This document shows positions 28,601 through 35,991 of a DNA stretch of 64,000 bases, piece by piece. The stretch is taken from NCBI GenBank assembly GCA_028622995.1, contig JAJQJQ010000036.1, positions 2,356,001-2,420,000 on the forward strand. Reading direction: 5' to 3'. Each line of letters begins with the position of its first letter. Positions within the stretch are counted from its first letter, which is position 1. This DNA is from Panagrolaimus kolymaensis. Taxonomy: Eukaryota > Nematoda > Chromadorea > Rhabditida > Panagrolaimidae. The position numbers were made by a program, and so were the translations under genes. Below the pieces are notes generated by a model. That model was given only the letters and a program-made list of their open reading frames with translations, made no database searches and was not told the origin of the DNA.

Positions 28601-31600
28601 TTTCTAAAACGCAGGTTTCAATAGTTTTGATATGCCTGGATCGAACCAAACTAATTTTTCTTGCAGTAATATTATTTTTATAATTTATTAAAGCGTTTCA
28701 TTGTTGAAAGATTGAATCTGAATTTTACAAAAAATTTCTAAAACGCAGGTTTCAATAGTTTTGATATGCCTGGATCGAAAAAAATATAAATTTCCTTGCT
28801 GTATTTTCATTTTTATAATTAAAGAAAGCGTTTCATTGTTGAAAGATTGAATCTAAATTTTACTAAAAATTTCTAAAACGCAGGTTTCAATAGTTTTGAT
28901 ATGCCTGGATCGAACCAAACTAATTTTTCTTGCAGTAATATTATTTTTATAATTTATTAAAGCGTTTCATTGTTGAAAGATTGAATCTGAATTTTACTAA
29001 AAATTTCTAAAACGCAGGTTTCAATAGTTTTGATATGCCTGGATCGAACCAAACTAATTTTTCTTGCAGTAATATTATTTTTATAATTTATTAAAGCGTT
29101 TCATTGTTGAAAGATTGAATCTGAATTTTACTAAAAATTTCTAAAACGCAGGTTTCAATAGTTTTGATATGCCTGGATCGAACCAAACTAATTTTTCTTG
29201 CAGTAATATTATTTTTATAATTTATTAAAGCGTTTCATTGTTGAAAGATTGAATCTGAATTTTACAAAAAATTTCTAAAACGCAGGTTTCAATAGTTTTG
29301 ATATGCCTGGATCGAAAAAAATATAAATTTCCTTGCTGTATTTTCATTTTTATAATTAAAGAAAGCGTTTCATTGTTGAAAGATTGAATCTAAATTTTAC
29401 TAAAAATTTCTAAAACGCAGGTTTCAATAGTTTTGATATGCCTGGATCGAACCAAACTAATTTTTCTTGCAGTAATATTATTTTTATAATTTATTAAAGC
29501 GTTTCATTGTTGAAAGATTGAATCTAAATTTTACTAAAAATTTCTAAAACGCAGGTTTCAATAGTTTTGATATGCCTGGATCGAACCAAACTAATTTTTC
29601 TTGCAGTAATATTATTTTTATAATTTATTAAAGCGTTTCATTGTTGAAAGATTGAATCTAAATTTTACAAAAAATTTCTAAAACGCAGGTTTCAATAGTT
29701 TTGATATGCCTGGATCGAAAAAAACATAAATTTCCTTGCTGTATTTTCATTTTTATAATTAAAGAAAGCGTTTCATTGTTGAAAGATTGAATCTAAATTA
29801 TACTAAAAATTTCTAAAACGCAGGTTTCAATAGTTTTGATATGCCTGGATCGAACCAAACTAATTTTTCTTGCAGTAATATTATTTTTATAATTTATTAA
29901 AGCGTTTCATTGTTGAAAGATTGAATCTGAATTTTACTAAAAATTTCTAAAACGCAGGTTTCAATAGTTTTGATATGCCTGGATCGAAAAAAAAACATAA
30001 ATTTCCTTACTGTATTTTCATTTTTATAATTAAAGAAAGCGTTTCATTGTTGAAAGATTGAATCTAAATTTTACTAAAAATTTCTAAAACGCAGGTTTCA
30101 ATAGTTTTGATATGCCTGGATCGAACCAAACTAATTTTTCTTGCAGTAATATTATTTTTATAATTTATTAAAGCGTTTCATTGTTGAAAGATTGAATCTA
30201 AATTTTACAAAAAATTTCTAAAACGCAGGTTTCAATAGTTTTGATATGCCTGGATCGAAAAAAACATAAATTTCCTTGCTGTATTTTCATTTTTATAATT
30301 AAAGAAAGCGTTTCATTGTTGAAAGATTGAATCTAAATTTTACTAAAAATTTCTAAAACGCAGGTTTCAATAGTTTTGATATGCCTGGATCGAACCAAAC
30401 TAATTTTTCTTGCAGTAATATTATTTTTATAATTTATTAAAGCGTTTCATTGTTGAAAGATTGAATCTAAATTTTACTAAAAATTTCTAAAACGCAGGTT
30501 TCAATAGTTTTGATATGCCTGGATCGAACCAAACTAATTTTTCTTGCAGTAATATTATTTTTATAATTTATTAAAGCGTTTCATTGTTGAAAGATTGAAT
30601 CTGAATTTTACTAAAAATTTCTAAAACGCAGGTATCAATAGTTTTGATATGCCTGGATCGAAAAAAAAACATAAATTTCCTTACTGTATTTTCATTTTTA
30701 TAATTAAAGAAAGCGTTTCATTGTTGAAAGATTGAATCTAAATTTTACTAAAAATTTCTAAAACGCAGGTTTCAATAGTTTTGATATGCCTGGATCGAAC
30801 CAAACTAATTTTTCTTGCAGTAATATTATTTTTATAATTTATTAAAGCGTTTCATTGTTGAAAGATTGAATCTAAATTTTACAAAAAATTTCTAAAACGC
30901 AGGTTTCAATAGTTTTGATATGCCTGGATCGAAAAAAACATAAATTTCCTTGCTGTATTTTCATTTTTATAATTAAAGAAAGCGTTTCATTGTTGAAAGA
31001 TTGAATCTAAATTTTACTAAAAATTTCTAAAACGCAGGTTTCAATAGTTTTGATATGCCTGGATCGAACCAAACTAATTTTTCTTGCAGTAATATTATTT
31101 TTATAATTTATTAAAGCGTTTCATTGTTGAAAGATTGAATCTGAATTTTACTAAAAATTTCTAAAACGCAGGTTTCAATAGTTTTGATATGCCTGGATCG
31201 AAAAAAACATAAATTTCCTTGCTGTATTTTCATTTTTATAATTAAAGAAAGCGTTTCATTGTTGAAAGATTGAATCTAAATTTTACTAAAAATTTCTAAA
31301 ACGCAGGTTTCAATAGTTTTGATATGCCTGGATCGAACCAAACTAATTTTTCTTGCAGTAATATTATTTTTATAATTTATTAAAGCGTTTCATTGTTAAA
31401 AGATTGAATCTGAATTTTACTAAAAATTTCTAAAACGCAGGTTTCAATAGTTTTGATATGCCTGGATCGAAAAAAACATAAATTTCCTTGCTGTATTTTC
31501 ATTTTTATAATTAAAGAAAGCGTTTCATTGTTGAAAGATTGAATCTAAATTTTACTAAAAATTTCTAAAACGCAGGTTTCAATAGTTTTGATATGCCTGG

Positions 31601-31847
31601 ATCGAACCAAACTAATTTTTCTTGCAGTAATATTATTTTTATAATTTATTAAAGCGTTTCATTGTTGAAAGATTGAATCTGAATTTTACTAAAAATTTCT
31701 AAAACGCAGGTATCAATAGTTTTGATATGCCTGGATCGAAAAAAAAACATAAATTTCCTTACTGTATTTTCATTTTTATAATTAAAGAAAGCGTTTCATT
31801 GTTGAAAGATTGAATCTAAATTTTACTAAAAATTTCTAAAACGCAGG

Positions 31848-31861
31848 TTTCAATAGTTTTG
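31848..31861. repeat. Target site duplication (left) of PLE insertion 1
   Basis: TTTCAATAGTTTTG is the last satellite sequence before the PLE. The same 14 bases lie at 55465-55478, after which satellite continues in register (ATATGCCTGG). At least 11 bases (CAATAGTTTTG) are a true duplication. The first three T could instead belong to the T-run at the element's 3' end. Confidence 0.85.
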
Positions 31862-33706
31862 CCAGTCCTGGATAAAATTAAACTTGGAAAAATTTTAAAC
31901 AAAATATTAAAAGAAAACCAAATAATATTACACGACAATGCTAAGTTCAGAATAATTAAAAAATGTCTGCCACCGATCAGTACTAAAGTTTTTAATTACA
32001 ACCAATTTTTAAATAACCTCACTATAAATCAAGTTAAAGAAATCAACACCTCTAAATGTATGTGTTCACCAGAACATCCATACTTTGATAACCACCATAA
32101 ACATATCATAACGGGGGATATTAACTTTATAAAAAATCTTAATCTTAAAAAAACACTAAAAATGGGTACTAAATTTAGAGATATAAATATTGTAACAAAA
32201 AAAGAAATCGAAGAAGAAATAAATAAAGTCTTCTGCCAATTTCAAAATAAACTAATTAAAAAATATAAAATCACTAACAAACAAGCCTTAAAATTGGAAA
32301 AACTTTGGAAAAAAGAAATAAAAAAACTCGCTAAATCTCTTTTCTTTAACTTAAACAAAAATAAACCAATTTTCAACCAAAAAGCCAAAAAAGAACTTGA
32401 AAACATTAAAAAACATTTTATTATTACAACGGCCGATAAAGCAACAAATAACTATGCATTTACTTGCAAAAAACTATACGTTGAAAGTCTGCAAAAAGAA
32501 TTAGGATGGGATAAAGAAAATATTAAAGGTAATGACACTTATAAAATAAGCGAAATAAATTTAGACGAAGTTTATACAAAATGCTGCATACTTAACGAAA
32601 ACAGAAAAATAAAAATGAATTGTGAAAAAGAAAAAGTTATTCCAAAAATTTACGCAATACCCAAGTTGCATAAAACCCCAATAAAATTCAGATTTATTAC
32701 AGGTGCAAGTAATAGCGGAATTAAAGAACTATCAAAAAAACTACAACAAATATTAAAACATTTTAAAAACCAATTAAAAAATTATTGCAAAGTTATTGAA
32801 AATAGGACAAGCTTAAAAAATTATTGGTCAATAAAAAACAGTCAAGAGTTCATTGAAAAAATAGAAAATTTAACAAAAAAAGATAATTTAAAATTATTTT
32901 GCGCTGATTTTAACAACTTATTTACTAATTTACCTCACACCGTTGTAATTCAAAACATAAGCAACCTAATTGAATTATGCTTTAAAAACAGTAAAAAGGA
33001 ATATTTAAAAGTTGGATATAATTACTGCCAATTCAGGGAAGCAAAAGAAAATGGGATGGAAAATTGCTTTACTAAAGAAGATATCATGGATTTACTAATT
33101 CAAACACTTGATAATAGCTATGCAAAATTCGCCACAATAATTTTTAAACAAATCAATGGAATTCCACAAGGCAATAACGCTTCACCTGAAATTGCAGATT
33201 TAACTTTGACTATGATGGAATACAAATACTGTCATAATAAAGAAAACCAATTTTTTGTAAAAAATATTGCTCCATCCAGATACATGGACGACATAATTGT
33301 AATCAACCATAAAAATATCGACTTTCAAAAAATTGCCAATAATATTTACCATGAAAGTTTAACACTCGAAACTACACATGAATCCGAATTTAAAACAAAT
33401 TACCTCGATATTACGGTTGAATTAAATCAAGGAATCAACTACAATTTATATAATAAAACTGACGCATACACCTTTGACGTGCTTAGATACTCAAATTATC
33501 GCTCAAATATTCCTACAGTTTATAAACATAACATAATCGAGGGAGAAACATTAAGAACAGCGAGAGTTTCAAGCAATAAACATAACTTTAAAAACGCCTA
33601 TGAAAATCTAGAAAACCTACTGATACGCAATAATTACCATAAAGAAACAATCAAAAAACACAAGAATAAAGTTCTAAACAAACACAAATACTTTAACTTC
33701 ATTTAA
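31862..33706 (+). pseudogene. U1: 5'-truncated PLE endonuclease-RT ORF
   Basis: This begins at the codon equal to residue 312 of the full protein and runs to the normal stop, so the GIY-YIG endonuclease and most of the linker are missing. The CxC motif and the whole RT (IPQG, YMDD) are kept with no stop. No start codon of its own is present; the frame merely opens into satellite sequence. It is the upstream end of the array, consistent with reverse transcription stopping before the template end. Probably not translated into an active retroelement protein. Confidence 0.9.
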
Positions 33707-33740
33707 CTGAACAAATAAGAAATACAAAAAGTTACATAAG

Positions 33741-33746
33741 TTTATT
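33741..33746 (-). terminator. Polyadenylation signal candidate for the antisense gene (U1)
   Basis: TTTATT on the + strand reads AATAAA on the - strand, about 60 bases after the stop codon of the antisense gene. It lies in the 98 bp gap between the convergent sense and antisense ORFs and recurs in every unit at the same offset. Conversely, AATAAA on the + strand at 33831-33836 could serve the sense ORF. Confidence 0.4.
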
Positions 33747-33804
33747 TGAATATTACTTACAAAGACAAAATATACAAAACAAGATAAAATGCATTAAACA
33801 AAAG

Positions 33805-34523
33805 TTAAAATTTACAATTAGCAATATCTGAATAAAAATCTTTAACAATATCAAAAGTTTTAGGTTCATCAGCTCCTACTTTAATTGTATTACCTTTAAG
33901 CAGAACAAAAGGTACAGCATTAATCTTCTTTTGATGTAGCATATCCTTGAACATAGCGATCAATTCTTGCTTGATAATTAATCCAATCTTCCGTTTCTTC
34001 ATTGAACTATTTGATAAACATCGTTGAACATCAATTCGACCATTAACTTTAAACAGCTTTGGCTTGAACGTTTTCAGGCGATGAAGTGAATCCATAACAT
34101 TATTAACCAATAGCGAACCAAGTTTAACTTTAATGAATTTCTTTTCAGTTTTACCAAGATATTCTGGAGATCCAACAGCGGTTGATGAATAATTTTTATC
34201 CAAAATATGATCCAGTAATTCAAACACGCCATTGAGCAATAATTTACGATTATCCTTTCTATTGTTTGTAAGTGCAAAATCAACATTGTAAATCATCAAA
34301 AATTCTTTTGAATTATCTGCATCCAATCGATGAACAACGGGAGCCAATACATTAACAACTGAAGACAATTTATCAATTTGATCCTAAAAAACAAAAAGTA
34401 AAAAGATGAGAAAATTATATAAATTATAAAACATACCTGCAAGTCCAAATTAGGCTTTTTGGCTCCTGAATGCATTCCTTCATCACCATTAATATCACGT
34501 TCAATTGGTCGCTTCTGTGGCAT
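33805..34523 (-). CDS. U1: spliced antisense gene, ORF1/FP-like RNA-binding protein candidate
   Basis: Two exons on the - strand: exon 1 is 34523-34437 (ATG, 29 codons), the intron is 34436-34384 (53 bp, CAG|GTATGT to TTTTAG), and exon 2 is 34383-33805. Both splice sites fall in phase 0 and the product is 221 residues. Visible features: a basic N-terminus (KR, then KK); a heptad series of hydrophobics at 28, 32, 35, 39, 42, 46 and 49 suggesting a coiled coil; FLMIYNVD near 57-64; YLGK near 104 followed by FIKVKL at 112-117; KKRK at 158-161; and FVLLKGNTIKV then TFDIVKDF near the end. This order (coiled coil, NLxIYxxx strand, RLGK/PIxVKF strand, C-terminal GxIxV) resembles ORF1-type RNA-binding proteins of non-LTR elements and the baculovirus FP-like domain of insect transposons. 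That is my reading by eye, not a database result. It is convergent with the RT ORF, 98 bp apart. It appears intact in all seven units. Confidence 0.7.
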
Positions 34524-34763
34524 TTCTTGAATTAGCTTTAGAATTCTAACAATTATTGGATGATACTAAACATTGCTTCAAAACAACAACGATAAAATAT
34601 TATTGCTCTTATGCATATAAAGCCAAAAATAACCACTTCCTTTTTTCAATCTTCAAAAAATTTATTTTTTCTCTAATTTCTTTTTCCCTTTTTTTCAACT
34701 TTCATCATCGCTCAACTAAACTCTTTAATTTTATTATAATTTTATTTCAAACCTTAGACCATC

Positions 34764-34870
34764 GAACTCTACTGATGAGGCCCAACGATGCAGGTTTCCT
34801 TTTCAAACAAATGTAAAATACAAATTTACTTTTATAATTAGGATGTTTAGGGTTCAGGGCCGAAACATCC
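34764..34870 (+). ncRNA. U1: hammerhead-like ribozyme with permuted strand order
   Basis: Three segments supply all hammerhead core bases. Segment a (34764-34783) is GAACTCTA, then CTGATGA, then GGCCC. Segment c (34841-34855) is GGATGT, then T, then TAGGGTTC. Segment b (34857-34870) is GGGCC, then GAA, then ACATCC. Helix I is 34764-34771 with 34848-34855 (8 bp, one G-U). Helix II is 34779-34783 with 34857-34861 (5 bp). Helix III is 34841-34846 with 34865-34870 (6 bp). Each helix abuts the core exactly. The predicted cut is after U34847 (GUU triplet). The normal order is a-b-c or its circular permutations; here it is a-c-b, which makes the three helices mutually crossing. A 57 nt segment links a to c, and a single A links c to b. 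A simple hairpin GGATGTTT/AAACATCC competes with this fold. Activity is not shown by the sequence. Confidence 0.65.
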
Positions 34871-34888
34871 AAAAATAATAAAACCATA

Positions 34889-35311
34889 AAAATTCAATCT
34901 TAAAGATCTCGCTTTAATGTGTTTTTTTTTAAGTTGAATTTTATTTATTTCCAATGTCATTAAACTAAGTTATTGCATTAGCAAAGCTTAGCTAACAGCC
35001 TTAATGCTGTTATGACATTCATTCATTTATATTTTTTGATTTTTTAACATTCAAAAATCAATAAATTAAAAAAATTCAATCTTAAAGATCTCGCTTTAAA
35101 GTGATTTTTTTTAAGTTGAATTTTATTTATTCACAATGTCATTAAACTAAGTTATTGCATTAGCAAAGCTTAGCTAACAGCCTTAATGCTGTTGTGACAT
35201 TTATTTACAATTTTGATTTTTGATTTTATTTCTTTAACTATCATAACCTAAAGTCTTCAAGTAATTGTTTTTAATGCAATTCTTGCACAACCTTAATGTT
35301 GTGTTGACTTT
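34889..35311 (+). promoter_or_regulatory. U1: structured 3' region with three three-way-junction folds
   Basis: A 182 bp direct duplication (starting at 34889 and 35071) plus a diverged third copy. Each of the first two has a hairpin AAAATTCAA/TTGAATTTT enclosing TTAAAG-ATCTCG-CTTTAA, then a three-way junction. Junction 1: closing stem 34953-34960 with 35012-35019; arm A CTAAG/CTTAG around TTGC-ATTA-GCAA; arm B AACAGC-CTTAAT-GCTGTT (34994-35011). Junction 2 (35135-35201) is nearly the same. Junction 3 has different stems in the same layout: closing AAAGTC/GACTTT (35250-35255 with 35306-35311), arm A CAAG and AATTG with CAATT and CTTG, arm B CACAAC-CTTAAT-GTTGTG. The pairing changes together while the CTTAAT loop is kept, which argues for selection on RNA structure. 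A role in RT recognition or priming is inferred. Confidence 0.7.
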
Positions 35312-35334
35312 TTTACAAAACTTTTTTATTTTTT

Positions 35335-35961
35335 GTAATTTGTTGATTTACTTCCAAATTGATGTGAGGTTGAAAAAGCCCACTCTTTGGAATAAATCTT
35401 CGAACCCAGGAAATTAAAATTTCATTTATAAAATTCCTTTCACTATAAATTAAAACTTCCTGAGTGAACTCTGCTTATAACAATAATTTATAATTTTCAT
35501 TTAAATAATGCCCGCTTTGGAATTCGAAAGAATTCCAAGAACCCGACATCCACACTGTTTATAAACCTTATTCTTTCATCCCACACAAAATGTGACTTAA
35601 ATTACTCTTTCAACATTATTTCAGCTTACAACTTATAATTTTATTCAATTAAAATTATTTAATCTTAACCATTCTTTCTCTTTCCTTCTTTCCTCTCTTC
35701 ATAAAAGGGCAATTCAAAAACCCTAAATCTGTACAATATATATTTAATAATTTCCTTCTTATTCTTTCTTCGAAATTAGTTATAACTTACAAAATTATTC
35801 AAATATGGTTTATTAAACGGATTCAACGTGAACCGTTCAACTGCCTTTGAGTGATAAAAGTGGAGATCCGGACGGGAGGGATCTGACCATGCTGCCAGCA
35901 GTTGTAAAAAATACGGTTTTCATGCCTGTACCGAGAGAGGCCGCTCTCTAAAACACATCTC
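35335..35961 (+). promoter_or_regulatory. U2: PLE leader with structured elements
   Basis: 627 bp between the preceding unit's T-run end and the frame of the long ORF. The first part is AT-rich and contains a perfect 9 bp hairpin TTGGAATTC-GAAA-GAATTCCAA (35517-35538) with a GNRA-type loop. The last 150 bp are unusually GC-rich for the window and hold hairpins AACGG/CCGTT (35816-35837), AGATCC/GGATCT (35864-35884), CTGC/GCAG (35892-35901) and GAGAG/CTCTC (35933-35948). An ATG in good context (GACCATG, 35889) begins a 20-codon reading frame ending TAA at 35949-35951. No promoter element was recognised. Confidence 0.55.
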
Positions 35962-35991
35962 GTGCCGTCTTGGTGGAGAAACCGCCGCCAG
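35904..35991 (+). other. U2: candidate intron joining an ATG exon to the endonuclease-RT frame
   Basis: The long ORF has no in-frame ATG before residue 180, which lies after the endonuclease domain. An 88 nt intron from GTAAAA (35904) to CCGCCGCCAG (35991) would join ATG and four codons (35889-35903) in phase 0 to the GAG codon at 35992 (residue 11 of the open frame), giving an AUG-started protein. The acceptor lacks a good pyrimidine tract. Alternatives are a non-AUG start such as the GTG at 35962, or +1 frameshifting from the 20-codon uORF near its A6 run. Introns inside PLEs are known. The same sequence is present in U2, U3, U4, U5 and U7. Confidence 0.4.

Larger units (their letters stand above)
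7935..31861. repeat. 134/135 bp satellite array, main block
   Basis: About 178 monomers, continuous except for monomer-level variation. From 7.9 to 9.9 kb it resembles the left block. From about 9.9 to 22 kb most monomers carry ACTAAAAATTTC, with scattered type B monomers. From about 22 kb to the PLE junction, A and B alternate with short runs of A. B monomers share the first part of A but replace the segment after GGATCGAA (AAAAACATAAATTTCC in place of CCAAACTAATTTTTC). B is 135 bp, or 137 bp when the A-run is longer. Private markers such as CCTAGATCG, AAAAAGCAGG, GAATCTGAAT, CAGGTATCAA and AAATTATAC recur at fixed distances and reveal higher-order duplications. No genes or RNA genes were found. 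Confidence 0.98.
22150..31861. repeat. A/B alternating satellite domain with kilobase-scale duplications
   Basis: Type A and B monomers largely alternate here, giving an approximately 269-271 bp dimer. Rare markers show large duplications. AAATTATACTAAA at about 26031 recurs at about 29797, and CCTTACTG at about 26240 recurs at about 30006, both offset 3766 bp. CAGGTATCAA at about 27402, 30631 and 31709 has offsets 3229 and 1078 bp. The 537 bp difference between 3766 and 3229 equals four monomers, so one copy gained or lost two dimers. Confidence 0.75.

Noticed and set aside
1..31861. CRISPR-like array of regularly spaced repeats
   Set aside because: The repeat unit is a continuous 134-137 bp monomer with no unique spacers, and the context is eukaryotic; it is satellite DNA.
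34074..34286. 70-codon - strand frame overlapping the antisense gene
   Set aside because: Out of frame with the spliced gene, with no support beyond being open.
34556..34816. 86-codon + strand frame and its copies in other units
   Set aside because: It starts with TTG, is low in complexity and overlaps the first strand of the ribozyme; there is no sign of a real protein.
34846..34853. Telomere-like TTTAGGGT
   Set aside because: A single occurrence inside ribozyme helix I, not a tandem telomeric repeat.
34772..34890. Canonical type I or type III hammerhead
   Set aside because: No UH-containing strand lies after GAAAC, or before CTGATGA, that could complete helices I and III in the usual order; only the strand lying between the two other segments fits.
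35962..35964. GTG as the definite start of the PLE protein
   Set aside because: GTG is rarely used as a start in eukaryotic nuclear genes; it only marks an open frame whose true 5' end is probably elsewhere.
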